Positions 32,391 to 41,033 of a stretch of 64,000 bases of DNA are shown piece by piece. A model generated the notes under the pieces. The model did not search any database, was not told the origin of the DNA, and saw nothing but the letters and a program-made list of their open reading frames with translations. The number at the start of each line of letters is the position of its first letter. Positions within the stretch are counted from its first letter, which is position 1. Position numbers and translations under genes: made by a program. This DNA comes from Polaribacter cellanae (GTDB taxonomy: Bacteria; Bacteroidota; Bacteroidia; Flavobacteriales; Flavobacteriaceae), in contig NZ_CP071869.1 of NCBI RefSeq assembly GCF_017569185.1, positions 2,470,001-2,534,000 on the forward strand, written 5' to 3'.

Positions 32391-34718
32391 ATGGCAACAT
32401 CTCTAACAAGTAGACGAAGTTTTATAAAAAAAATGGCAGCTACAGCAGCAATGACAGCAGCTGCAACTATGTTCCCTGGAATTATATTTGCGAGTGAACA
32501 ATTAGAAGGAATTCCTAACGAAGCAAATCTAGACTGGAAAAAAGGACCTTGTCGTTTTTGTGGTGTAGGTTGTGGTATTTTGGTGGGTGTAGATAATGGA
32601 AAAGCAGTGGCTGTAAAAGGAGACCCAAATTCTTCTGTTAATAGAGGGTTACTTTGTGTAAAAGGATATCACCAAACTATGTGTATTCAAGCCAAAGATA
32701 GGTTAGAATATGCTTTGGTAAAAAAGAATGGCAGATATGTAAAAACGCCAATAAGCGAAGCTTTAGATATTGTTGCCAATAGAATGAAAGAAACCATTGC
32801 AACACATGGTAAAGATTCAGTGGCAATGTATACTTCTGGGCAATCTACAATTCCAGAAGGTTATGTAGCTTCTAAATTTATGAAAGGTGCCATTGGTACC
32901 AATAACTTAGATTGTAATGCGCGATTATGTATGGCAAGTGCTGTTGCAGGATTTTTAACAACTTTTGGTGCAGATGAGCCAATGGGTTGTTATGAAGATT
33001 TCGACCATGCAGATTACTATATTACTTGGGGTAATAATATGGCAGAAATGCATCCAGTATTATTCTCAAGAATGCTAGAGCAAAAAAATAAAAGAGGCGC
33101 TAAAATAATTGATTTCGCGACAAGAACTACACGTTCAAGTACAGCTTCAGATAAATCAATATTATTTGAGCCACAAACAGATTTAGCTGTTGGAAACGCT
33201 ATTTGTTACGAAATAGTTAATAATGGTTGGGTTAATAAATCGTTTATCGAAAAGCACTGTAACTTTAGTAAAGGACTTACTAAAATGGGTTATGGTATGG
33301 AAGATAAATATAAATTTAAAGACAAACCAACAAAAATAAATTTCGACCAATACAAGACATTTTTAGAAGATTATACTCCAGAAAAAGTAGCAAAATACTC
33401 TAAAGTTTCTGTAAAAGATATTAAATATTTAGCGGCAATTTATGGAGATCCAAATAAAAAAGTAATGTCACTTTGGTGTATGGGAGTAAACCAGCACACT
33501 AGAGGAACTTGGATGAATAACATTATTTATAATATTCATTTGTTAACAGGTAAAATTTCTCAACCGGGAAATAGTCCATTTTCTTTAACAGGACAGCCTT
33601 CTGCCTGTGGAACTGCTCGTGAAGTTGGTACATTTACACACAAATTACCAAAAGGTGTGGTAATGAATCCTAAACACAGAGAATTAGCAGCCAAAATTTG
33701 GAAAGTCCCTGTTGAAAATATCCCTTCGAAACCAACCTATCATACAACAGAAATGTTTAGGGCTGTAGATAGAGGAGATATTAAATTTATTTGGACCCAA
33801 GCAGTAAATCCTCTAGTTTCTTTACCAAGAACCAGTAGATTTCGCCCAGGAATGGAAAAAAAATCTTGTTTTGTAGTAGTTTCTGATGTTTTTCCAACAC
33901 CAACAACAGATGTTGCAGATGTAATTTTACCAGCAGCTTGGCATATCGAAAAATCTGGTTTATATGGAAATTCCGAAAGAAGAACACAACATTGGGATAA
34001 AATGGTAGAAGCTCCAGGTGATGCAACCCCTGATGCTTGGATGTTTATCGAGGTTGCAAAACGAATGGGGTTTGGAGATTTATTTCCTTACTCTAAAGAA
34101 AACCACGTAGAAGAAATATTTAACGAATATCGACAATTTCATGAAGGAAAAAAACATGGAATGGCTCCTTTAGAAGTTTTAAAGAAAGAATCTGGTGCAA
34201 TTTGGCCTTACGTAAATGGAAAATCTACACAATGGCGATTTAATGCAAAATACGATCCTGCTTGTAAAGAAGGTTCAGAATTCGATTTTTACGGAAAACC
34301 AGATGGTAAAGCAGTTATTTGGCAACGTCCTTACGAACCAGCAGCAGAGTCGCCAGATAAAGAATATCCTTTTTGGCTAAATACAGGTAGAGTTATAGAA
34401 CACTGGCATACAGGTTCTATGACACGTAGAATTCCAGTTTTACACAAAGCAATGCCATATGCGTATGTAGAGTTTCATCCAAAAGATGCAAAAGCATTAG
34501 GCATTAGAAATGGCGAAAAAATAAAAGTAACCTCAAGAAGAGGTACTTGTATATTGCCAGCTTCTATTAACGAAAGAGGATTGCCAACTCAGGGTCAGGT
34601 TTTTGTGCCATTTTTTGATGAAAATATGTTAATTAACGATGTTACGTTAGACGCATTTTGCCCTATTTCTAAAGAACCAGATTATAAGAAATGTGCGGTT
34701 AAAGTAGAAAAAGCCTAA
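32391..34718 (+). CDS. napA: Periplasmic nitrate reductase catalytic subunit
   Basis: A 775-residue molybdoenzyme exported folded by the Tat system (SRRSFIKKMAATAAM). The [4Fe-4S] ligands are Cys54, Cys57, Cys61 and Cys89 (CRFCGVGC, LLCVKGYH). The Mo-ligand cysteine is Cys180 in NLDCNARLCMASAVAGF. Later bis-MGD motifs include MGVNQHTRGTWMNN, LTGKISQPGNSPFS and the C-terminal NTGRVIEHWHTGSMT. It reduces nitrate to nitrite with electrons from NapB-type cytochromes. Length and motifs are complete. Confidence 0.96.
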   Translation: MATSLTSRRSFIKKMAATAAMTAAATMFPGIIFASEQLEGIPNEANLDWKKGPCRFCGVGCGILVGVDNGKAVAVKGDPNSSVNRGLLCVKGYHQTMCIQAKDRLEYALVKKNGRYVKTPISEALDIVANRMKETIATHGKDSVAMYTSGQSTIPEGYVASKFMKGAIGTNNLDCNARLCMASAVAGFLTTFGADEPMGCYEDFDHADYYITWGNNMAEMHPVLFSRMLEQKNKRGAKIIDFATRTTRSSTASDKSILFEPQTDLAVGNAICYEIVNNGWVNKSFIEKHCNFSKGLTKMGYGMEDKYKFKDKPTKINFDQYKTFLEDYTPEKVAKYSKVSVKDIKYLAAIYGDPNKKVMSLWCMGVNQHTRGTWMNNIIYNIHLLTGKISQPGNSPFSLTGQPSACGTAREVGTFTHKLPKGVVMNPKHRELAAKIWKVPVENIPSKPTYHTTEMFRAVDRGDIKFIWTQAVNPLVSLPRTSRFRPGMEKKSCFVVVSDVFPTPTTDVADVILPAAWHIEKSGLYGNSERRTQHWDKMVEAPGDATPDAWMFIEVAKRMGFGDLFPYSKENHVEEIFNEYRQFHEGKKHGMAPLEVLKKESGAIWPYVNGKSTQWRFNAKYDPACKEGSEFDFYGKPDGKAVIWQRPYEPAAESPDKEYPFWLNTGRVIEHWHTGSMTRRIPVLHKAMPYAYVEFHPKDAKALGIRNGEKIKVTSRRGTCILPASINERGLPTQGQVFVPFFDENMLINDVTLDAFCPISKEPDYKKCAVKVEKA

Positions 34719-34721
34719 AGG

Positions 34722-35417
34722 ATGAAAAAGAGATTAGGAATCATATCATTATTTATAATTCTATTTATTGCATTTATTGTGGTTTGGAATTTCAGCTATC
34801 AAACAGGTCAGGAAGAAGCATATATTCCTATCGAAGATAATAGCACTATAAAAGTAATTCCATCTGAAGCAGGTACTTTTAGAAGATCTGAATATGCGTT
34901 AGATTACGCAAATATGCCTGTGGATAAAAATCATCAAAGAACTTTAGATACATATTATAATAACAGATCATATCATGGAGCTCCACCAAGCATTCCTCAT
35001 CCAGTAAAAGAAGAAATGCTCATTGGAGAAAACACCTGTTTACAATGCCATGAAAATGGTGGTTTTGTACAAAAATTTAATGCCTATGCACCTGTAACTC
35101 CACACCCAGAAATGGTAAATTGTAGACAATGTCATGTAATAGAAAAAACAAACGAAACTTTTAAGCCTTTTGAGTTTAGAAAAGTAAAAGCTCCAAAAGT
35201 AGGCGTTAACAATGCTTTGGTTACAAGTCCGCCAGTAATGCCACATCAGTTACAAATGCACGAAAACTGTTTGTCTTGTCATGCTGGACCAAGTGCACCA
35301 AAAGAAATTAGAGTTTCGCATCCAGAAAGAGTTAATTGTAGACAATGCCATGTTTTAAATAATAAAGAAACGACAGATATAGGAATTTTTATAAAAAAGT
35401 TAAAAGATGAAAAGTAG
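34722..35417 (+). CDS. napB: NapB-like tetrahaem cytochrome c
   Basis: A 231-residue protein with an N-terminal membrane anchor (LGIISLFIILFIAFIVVW) and four CxxCH motifs at residues 106-110, 134-138, 183-187 and 206-210. The NapB hallmark PPSIPHPV and ENTCLQCHENGG are present, but usual NapB has two haems. The two haem pairs look like an internal duplication (ENTCLQCH...VNCRQCHVIE and HENCLSCH...VNCRQCHVLN). It should pass electrons to NapA. The start is 3 bases after the NapA stop. Confidence 0.85.
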   Translation: MKKRLGIISLFIILFIAFIVVWNFSYQTGQEEAYIPIEDNSTIKVIPSEAGTFRRSEYALDYANMPVDKNHQRTLDTYYNNRSYHGAPPSIPHPVKEEMLIGENTCLQCHENGGFVQKFNAYAPVTPHPEMVNCRQCHVIEKTNETFKPFEFRKVKAPKVGVNNALVTSPPVMPHQLQMHENCLSCHAGPSAPKEIRVSHPERVNCRQCHVLNNKETTDIGIFIKKLKDEK

Positions 35418-36030
35418 AAAAAACATACAGATTTTAGGATTTCTATTTTTATCGATTTTAGCATCTTCTTGTGGTCATAAAGAAGAAAAATACCATAGTG
35501 TAAATGATAGAATTAAAGTTGAAGGTAAAAACTATCATGGAACTTCTATTTCGTCAGAAGCATTTTTGGGTGATGGAGAATTTGTAGAAATAACTGAAGG
35601 CGAACACACTTTTTTAATTCCTGAAAGAAAAGGAAAGATAAAATTATATGCTTGTATAGAATGTCATTCTAAACCCTTAAAAGAGTTGCAAGGGAAAGTT
35701 ATTAAAAAAGCACATTGGAATATCGAATTAAACCACGCAAATTCAAATACAATGAACTGTGCTACATGTCATAACAGCAAAGACATGAATAGTTTAAAAA
35801 GTATTACAGGAAATAAAATAGACTTTAATAAGAGTTACCAATTATGTAACCAATGTCACACCAAACAATTCGAAGATTGGAAAGGGGGCGCACATGGAAA
35901 ACGTATTGGAGGTTGGGCACCACCAAGAGCATCTATGACTTGTGTAAACTGTCATAACCCACACAAACCTCATATAGAAAGTAGGTGGCCATCGCGTTTT
36001 AACACGCAAACAGAAAAAGAACGTAAATAA
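35407..36030 (+). CDS. Tetrahaem cytochrome c lipoprotein of the nap operon
   Basis: A lipoprotein signal (FLFLSILASSC, Cys22) and four CxxCH motifs at residues 83-87, 118-122, 147-151 and 179-183, with spacing like small multihaem cytochromes (c3 or NapC/NrfB-like). No NapC-type membrane helix is present. It overlaps the previous gene by 11 bases and precedes the iron-sulfur protein, so it is placed to carry electrons between the NrfC/NrfD-type module and the NapB-like protein. Location is probably the periplasmic side of the inner membrane. Confidence 0.82.
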   Translation: MKSRKNIQILGFLFLSILASSCGHKEEKYHSVNDRIKVEGKNYHGTSISSEAFLGDGEFVEITEGEHTFLIPERKGKIKLYACIECHSKPLKELQGKVIKKAHWNIELNHANSNTMNCATCHNSKDMNSLKSITGNKIDFNKSYQLCNQCHTKQFEDWKGGAHGKRIGGWAPPRASMTCVNCHNPHKPHIESRWPSRFNTQTEKERK

Positions 36031-36041
36031 AAAACTTAGGC

Positions 36042-37169
36042 ATGAGTGATAATAAGAAATGGTTTACCTTAAATTTAAATAGCACAAAAAAACAAATTTC
36101 TGGTGCTACTTGTGGCTGTGGAAAAACAGAAGGTGGTTGTAACTCACACGAACCTAAAGAAGAATTAAGTGCAAACGAGTTTTTTGAAGCTGCAGTAGAT
36201 GCGTCTATTGGAGACGAACGTAAAAAAGATGGTTTCGACCAAGTTTTCGACGTAAAAATGAATCGAAGAACTGCCTTTAAACAATTAACAGCAAGCTTAT
36301 TAATTGGTGCAGGAGCTGTAACTACTTCTTGTAGCACAGTAACTGGCAGTAAAACCAAAGAAAAAGCACAAATAGATTGGGAAGAGCAATTTAAAGGAAA
36401 CTACAAATTGATGAACGATAAAGAGAAGAGCGAAACTGTAGACAGGTTGGTTCGATCTTATCAATTACGTACTGGAAAAAACATTAGCATGTCTTCTAAA
36501 AACGCAGAAAAAGATGTGTTATTTGGTTATGCTTTTAACATTTCTAAGTGCCAAGGATATATGGATTGTGTGAATGCTTGTGTTGAGGAAAACAACCAAG
36601 ATAGAAATTCGGAAATGCAATACATTCGTATTCATGAAATGAAAGACGGAAAAGGTTTCAACTTTAATGAAGCAGACGATAATTATTATCACGAAGTTCC
36701 TGCAGAAGGCCATTTTTATATGGGAACACAATGTTTTCATTGCGATAACCCACCTTGTGTAGAGGTTTGTCCTGTACAAGCAACTTGGAGAGAAGAAGAT
36801 GGTTTAGTTGTAATCGATTACGATTGGTGTGTAGGTTGTAGATATTGTATGGCCGCTTGTCCTTATGATGGAAGACGTTTCAATTGGAGCAAACCAGAAG
36901 TTCCAGAAGCAGAAGTAAACCACAATCAACATTATTTAGGAAACCGAATGCGTAAAAAAGGAGTCATGGAAAAATGTACATTTTGTGTACAACGTTCTAG
37001 AGCAGGAAAAAACCCAGCATGTGTAGAAGCTTGCCCAACAGGAGCAAGAGTTTTTGGAAATTTATTAGATCCAAATAGTACCATTAGATGGGTTTTAGAA
37101 AATAAAAAAGTATTCCGTTTAAAAGAAGATTTAGGTACAGAACCTAAATTTTGGTATTACATGGATTAA
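36042..37169 (+). CDS. NrfC/PsrB-type 4x[4Fe-4S] ferredoxin-like protein
   Basis: A 375-residue electron-transfer subunit. The first 40 residues have a Cys-rich patch (CGCGKTEGGC). A buried RR sequence (MNRRTAFKQLTASLLIGAG) resembles the alternative-complex-III/Qrc type of Tat-like signal inside a longer N-terminus. Four ferredoxin-type cluster motifs follow: CQGYMDCVNACVEENN, CFHCDNPPCVEVCP, CVGCRYCMAACPYDG and CTFCVQRSRAGKNPACVEAC. It should partner the NrfD-like membrane protein that follows 22 bases downstream and hand quinol electrons to the haem proteins. Confidence 0.88.
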   Translation: MSDNKKWFTLNLNSTKKQISGATCGCGKTEGGCNSHEPKEELSANEFFEAAVDASIGDERKKDGFDQVFDVKMNRRTAFKQLTASLLIGAGAVTTSCSTVTGSKTKEKAQIDWEEQFKGNYKLMNDKEKSETVDRLVRSYQLRTGKNISMSSKNAEKDVLFGYAFNISKCQGYMDCVNACVEENNQDRNSEMQYIRIHEMKDGKGFNFNEADDNYYHEVPAEGHFYMGTQCFHCDNPPCVEVCPVQATWREEDGLVVIDYDWCVGCRYCMAACPYDGRRFNWSKPEVPEAEVNHNQHYLGNRMRKKGVMEKCTFCVQRSRAGKNPACVEACPTGARVFGNLLDPNSTIRWVLENKKVFRLKEDLGTEPKFWYYMD

Positions 37170-37191
37170 TAAGCGAGTTAATAAAAAGAGT

Positions 37192-38421
37192 ATGAAACAA
37201 CTTAAAGTATTTAAAAGCTTAGTTAAAGATAGCTTAGACGTAATTACTAGTGGCTCAATTACCTACCATATTTGGATGGCTTCCTTAACCATTATTATGC
37301 TTACAGGAATGTATTGTTATTCCATTCAATTAGAAGAAGGTTTAAGTGCCACTGGAATGACAGACAAAGTAAGTTGGGGTTTGTATATTTCTAATTTTAC
37401 CTTTTTAGTAGGAGTTGCAGCAGCAGCAGTTATGTTAGTAATGCCAACCTACGTTTTAAAAGATATCGATTTTAAACAAGCTGTTTTAATAGGAGAAGGT
37501 TTGGCAGTTGCTGCTTTAATAATGTGCTTGGCATTTGTTGTGGCAGATATGGGAGGGCCATCTGTTTTATGGCATATGATTCCTGGAATAGGAGTTTTTA
37601 ACTTTCCTAATTCTATGTTAACTTGGGATGTTTTGGTATTAAATGGATATTTGTTTTTAAATATTACCATTCCTTTTTACATTCTCTTTAGACATTATCA
37701 AGGCAAAGAATCTAAGAAAAGTGTGTATTTACCAGGCGCAATCTTATCAGTCTTTTGGGCAGTGGGTATTCACTTAGTAACTGCATTTTTATACCAAGGT
37801 TTACAAGCAAAACCATTTTGGAACAATGCACTTTTAGGACCTCGTTTTTTAGCATCTGCATTTGCAGCTGGACCCGCATTAATTATTTTAGTATTGGCAA
37901 TTATTAGAGCTTTTACAGAATTTAAAATTAAAGATAAAACCATTAAAAAAATAGCAATGGTAGTAACTGTTGCAGCTCAGATAAACTTAATAATGTTGGT
38001 TTCAGAATTATTTAAAGAATTTTATGCACCAACACACCATAGTGAAAGTGCCTATTATTTATTCTTTGGTTTGGATGGCAAAACAGCATTATTACCTTGG
38101 ATTTGGACCGCCATTTCTATGAATGTAGTAGCAACTATTCTATTAACTTTTCATAAGTTTAGAAACAATCTTAAAACATTATATTTCTGTTGTTTCTTAC
38201 TTTTTGTTGCAATTTGGATCGAAAAAGGATTTGGTTTAATAGTTCCTGGGTTTATCCCTGGACCTTATGGAAAAATTGCAGAATACACACCAACAGGTAT
38301 AGAAATTGGAGTAACCTTAGGTATTTGGGCAATGGGTGCATTGGTATTTACAATGTTGGCCAAAACCGCAATTTATATCGAATTAGGAAAAATAAAATTT
38401 AAAAAGAAAAAGAAGTTCTAA
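37192..38421 (+). CDS. NrfD/PsrC-family quinol-binding membrane subunit
   Basis: A 409-residue polytopic protein with about ten hydrophobic helices, such as GLYISNFTFLVGVAAAAVML and GLAVAALIMCLAFVVADMG, and the conserved GPRFLASAFAAGPALIIL segment. NrfD-type subunits oxidise menaquinol and pass electrons to the associated iron-sulfur subunit. In this operon it takes the place of NapC or NapGH. A basic tail (KIKFKKKKKF) lies on the cytoplasmic side. A strong terminator follows. Confidence 0.9.
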   Translation: MKQLKVFKSLVKDSLDVITSGSITYHIWMASLTIIMLTGMYCYSIQLEEGLSATGMTDKVSWGLYISNFTFLVGVAAAAVMLVMPTYVLKDIDFKQAVLIGEGLAVAALIMCLAFVVADMGGPSVLWHMIPGIGVFNFPNSMLTWDVLVLNGYLFLNITIPFYILFRHYQGKESKKSVYLPGAILSVFWAVGIHLVTAFLYQGLQAKPFWNNALLGPRFLASAFAAGPALIILVLAIIRAFTEFKIKDKTIKKIAMVVTVAAQINLIMLVSELFKEFYAPTHHSESAYYLFFGLDGKTALLPWIWTAISMNVVATILLTFHKFRNNLKTLYFCCFLLFVAIWIEKGFGLIVPGFIPGPYGKIAEYTPTGIEIGVTLGIWAMGALVFTMLAKTAIYIELGKIKFKKKKKF

Positions 38422-38437
38422 ACTTATAATTTACAAA

Positions 38438-38467
38438 AAATCCACTTTTAACAAAAGTGGATTTTTT
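38438..38467 (+). terminator. Terminator of the nap operon
   Basis: AAATCCACTTTT (38438-38449) pairs with AAAAGTGGATTT (38453-38464), followed by T. The complementary strand is also A/T-rich enough for bidirectional action. Confidence 0.9.
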
Positions 38468-38554
38468 ATTGCTTTTAATTTCTTTACGCTTTCTGGTAGT
38501 AATTTTAAACAAATCGAAAAAGTAATTTTAAATAAAAACAAATAAAAGTTTACC

Positions 38555-38571
38555 TTGGCATTAGATTTGAA
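38555..38571 (+). promoter_or_regulatory. Sigma-54-like promoter of the 162-aa lipoprotein gene
   Basis: TTGGCATTAGATTTGAA has GG-N10-GA, close to the sigma-54 GG-N10-GC (-24/-12) pattern, with TGGCA and TTGA intact. The ATG is 21 bases downstream. The next gene has the same element. Confidence 0.5.
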
Positions 38572-38591
38572 GATATTATAAAAACAGTAAA

Positions 38592-39080
38592 ATGAAAATC
38601 ATGAAAATAGTATCGATACTTGCAATTATACTAGGCTTCTCTCAATGTGGAAGCAGTAAATTTGTTGAAAACCCTTCTTTTAAAATAGAAAAAGCATTCT
38701 ATAATAACTGGAAAGGTGGGCAAGCAGGAGTAAGTGGAACAAAATTAGAAATACATATTTCAAATGCATCAGAAGTTGAGTTTGAATCACTATTTTTTCA
38801 GCAAATAGAAACAGAAGTAGAAGTTTCTAAAGACAAAAATAAAACCATTTTAATTGGTCATTTTAGTACTTCAACAAGAGAAAAAAGAGATCTTATTTTA
38901 GATGCAGACCCTAAAAAAGAATTAAAAAACACACCTCCAAATATTAAAAAACCGAAATTCGAGCTAAAAGAAAACGAAGCTGTTTTATCTTATAAAAAAG
39001 GAAATAAACTACACTATTTTAAGATAACAGAGATCAAAAAAGAACGAACTTCTTTTTTTCCTTCAGCAAAAAAACAATAG
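38592..39080 (+). CDS. Small lipoprotein, 162 aa
   Basis: The signal MKIMKIVSILAIILGFSQC ends in a lipobox cysteine (Cys19). The mature part has beta-type segments (KLEIHISNASEVEFESLFF, TEVEVSKDKNKTILIGHFS) and a Lys-rich C-terminus. The fold is not recognised. It stands alone between two terminators, behind a sigma-54-like promoter, so it is an independently controlled envelope protein. The nearby lipoprotein at 39177 has the same promoter type. Confidence 0.65.
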   Translation: MKIMKIVSILAIILGFSQCGSSKFVENPSFKIEKAFYNNWKGGQAGVSGTKLEIHISNASEVEFESLFFQQIETEVEVSKDKNKTILIGHFSTSTREKRDLILDADPKKELKNTPPNIKKPKFELKENEAVLSYKKGNKLHYFKITEIKKERTSFFPSAKKQ

Positions 39081-39104
39081 ATATCTATTTGATAATTAAC
39101 ATAT

Positions 39105-39133
39105 AAACCGCTAAAAATTTAGCGGTTTTATTT
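39105..39133 (+). terminator. Terminator after the 162-aa lipoprotein gene
   Basis: AAACCGCTAAA pairs with TTTAGCGGTTT, followed by TATTTTT. It ends just before the next sigma-54-like element. Confidence 0.8.
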
Positions 39134-39150
39134 TTGGCACGTAATTTGAA
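39134..39150 (+). promoter_or_regulatory. Sigma-54-like promoter of the 306-aa lipoprotein gene
   Basis: TTGGCACGTAATTTGAA matches TGGCAC-N5-TTGAA, with GG at 39136-39137 and GA at 39148-39149 (N10). The consensus is TGGCAC-N5-TTGCA. The ATG is 27 bases downstream. Confidence 0.55.
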
Positions 39151-39176
39151 TATTCATATCCATAAAACAAAAGCTT

Positions 39177-40097
39177 ATGAAATCTTTAAAACTACTTTTT
39201 ACAATTATAATCACAGGAGCATTATTAAGCTCATGTACCACTGTTTATGAAGACGATTTTATAGAAGAAGATAGCATCTCTCTAGAAGAAGTTGTTTCTG
39301 GCTACGATTTATGGTATGTAGATTATCATAGAACAATTGGTAATACAGATGTACCTTACGTCTCAAGAGCATTTACATTATCGTTTTTAAATGGAACATT
39401 GTACGCAAACAACAATATTGTAGATATTGGAGTTACAGGAAATGGATTAGGAATAGATGTAGGAACTTACGATACTTTTAATGGATTGTTAAAAACAAAT
39501 CACGATATAGATGGAAGAAACGATTTTGAAGTAACTGTTATTTCTGCCAATGAAATAAGATTGTATAATTACAGGCTAAATGTTACCTATTTTTTAATTG
39601 GTTACCAAACAAATACTTTCGATTACGATAAAGTATTTTACGAAAACATCGAGTATTTTTTACAAGAATACGAAGCTTGGGAAAAAGTTGCCACAAATGG
39701 AGGTGCTCCAAACGCTTTTGATGATGAGAATTTCTTGGAATTTACACCAGAAAATAATACCACATTTCGTAGTTCGAAAGATAACTTTGGCACGCAAATT
39801 GATAATATAAATTGGAGTTACGTTGGTAGTTATAAAGTGTTTGATGTTACAAATCGCGAAGACCTTAAAATATTAACACTTTCTTATGATAGTGGAGATA
39901 TAGAAGAGTTCGAATTAAGCGTTAAAGATGATGAGAAAATAAGATTATACAACGTAAAATCTAAAACAACATACGATTTCGTAGGAAGAAATTTTGTAGC
40001 ATTAAAAAAAGGAGAAAAAACGAAAAAATCTGCTGTAAGGAATAACAACAGAAAACGTACTAAAATAGAAAGAAAAACAAAAATTAGAAGAAATTAA
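39177..40097 (+). CDS. Lipoprotein with repeated barrel-like domain, 306 aa
   Basis: The signal MKSLKLLFTIIITGALLSSC ends in a lipobox (Cys20) followed by acidic residues (EDDFIEEDS), as in surface-exposed Bacteroidota lipoproteins. Two similar halves are visible, each with a WYV/WSYVGSYKVF start and ending NEIRLYNYRLNVTYFLIG or EKIRLYNVKSKTTYDFVG, suggesting a duplicated beta-domain. The last 35 residues are very basic (NNNRKRTKIERKTKIRRN), which is unusual for a lipoprotein and could bind nucleic acid or anionic polymer. Function is unknown. Confidence 0.65.
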   Translation: MKSLKLLFTIIITGALLSSCTTVYEDDFIEEDSISLEEVVSGYDLWYVDYHRTIGNTDVPYVSRAFTLSFLNGTLYANNNIVDIGVTGNGLGIDVGTYDTFNGLLKTNHDIDGRNDFEVTVISANEIRLYNYRLNVTYFLIGYQTNTFDYDKVFYENIEYFLQEYEAWEKVATNGGAPNAFDDENFLEFTPENNTTFRSSKDNFGTQIDNINWSYVGSYKVFDVTNREDLKILTLSYDSGDIEEFELSVKDDEKIRLYNVKSKTTYDFVGRNFVALKKGEKTKKSAVRNNNRKRTKIERKTKIRRN

Positions 40098-40156
40098 AAA
40101 TAAAGTTTGGTTAGTTGATTTTTGGTTGATTATCTCTCGATAATCAATTGAAAGGA

Positions 40157-40186
40157 AAACCGCTCTGAGGAGGGCGGTTTTTTCTT
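40157..40186 (+). terminator. Terminator after the 306-aa lipoprotein gene
   Basis: AAACCGC and GCGGTTT form the stem around TCTGAGGAGG, followed by TTTTCTTTG. Confidence 0.8.
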
Positions 40187-40275
40187 TGTTTATATTTAAT
40201 GAAAAATAAATGAGAAAAAATCGTTTCTAAGAATCCATTTAATTACTTTTAATATAATTAATTAAGAAAATAAAA

Positions 40276-41031
40276 ATGAAAAAAACAGCATTTATTACAG
40301 GCGCAACTTCTGGAATTGGAAAAGCAACCGCAGAAATTTTTGCAAAAAATAATATTCGTTTAATTCTTTGTGGAAGAAGAGCAGAACGATTACAAGAACT
40401 TTCAACAAAATTAAGGAAACTTACCCAAGTTACTACTTTACAATTCGATGTTTCAAAAAGAAACGAAGTCGAAAAAGCAATAAAAAGTCTTCCAAAAGAA
40501 TTTCAACACATAGATATTTTAATAAATAATGCAGGAAATGCACATGGTTTATCTACTTTCCAAGATGGAAATATAGACGATTGGGATGCAATGATGGATA
40601 TTAATGTAAAAGGATTATTGTACGTTTCTAAAGCAATTATACCACAAATGGTAGATAGAAATAACGGATTTATTGTAAATATTGGTTCTATTGCAGGAAA
40701 AGAAGTGTACCCTAATGGAAACGTATATTGCGCTTCTAAATACGCTGTAAATGCGCTTAATAAAGGAATGAGGATTGATTTAAATAAGCATAATATTCGT
40801 GTTTCTGCAATTCATCCAGGAGCTGTAGAAACCGAATTTTCGGAAGTTCGTTTTAAAGGAGATATCCAAAAAGCAAAATCGGTTTATACAGGTTATAAAG
40901 CCTTGCAGGCAGAAGACATTGCAGATATTATTTACTTTGTAGTTACAAGACCCTATCATGTAAATATCGAAGATTTGGTGGTGTACCCAACTGCGCAAGC
41001 AAGTGCCACAATAATGAATAGAAATTCATAA
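40276..41031 (+). CDS. Short-chain dehydrogenase/reductase (YdfG-like)
   Basis: A 251-residue classical SDR. The cofactor motif is FITGATSGIGKATAE (residues 5-19), with an Arg-rich segment CGRRAERL that suggests NADP. NNAG is in INNAGNAHG, and the catalytic Ser-Tyr-Lys set is in IVNIGSIAGKE and YCASKYAVNA. The protein resembles NADP-dependent 3-hydroxy acid / serine dehydrogenases (YdfG type); substrate specificity is not certain. It starts a tight three-gene run with the HD-like and AlbA_2 genes. Confidence 0.9.
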   Translation: MKKTAFITGATSGIGKATAEIFAKNNIRLILCGRRAERLQELSTKLRKLTQVTTLQFDVSKRNEVEKAIKSLPKEFQHIDILINNAGNAHGLSTFQDGNIDDWDAMMDINVKGLLYVSKAIIPQMVDRNNGFIVNIGSIAGKEVYPNGNVYCASKYAVNALNKGMRIDLNKHNIRVSAIHPGAVETEFSEVRFKGDIQKAKSVYTGYKALQAEDIADIIYFVVTRPYHVNIEDLVVYPTAQASATIMNRNS

Positions 41032-41033
41032 AA

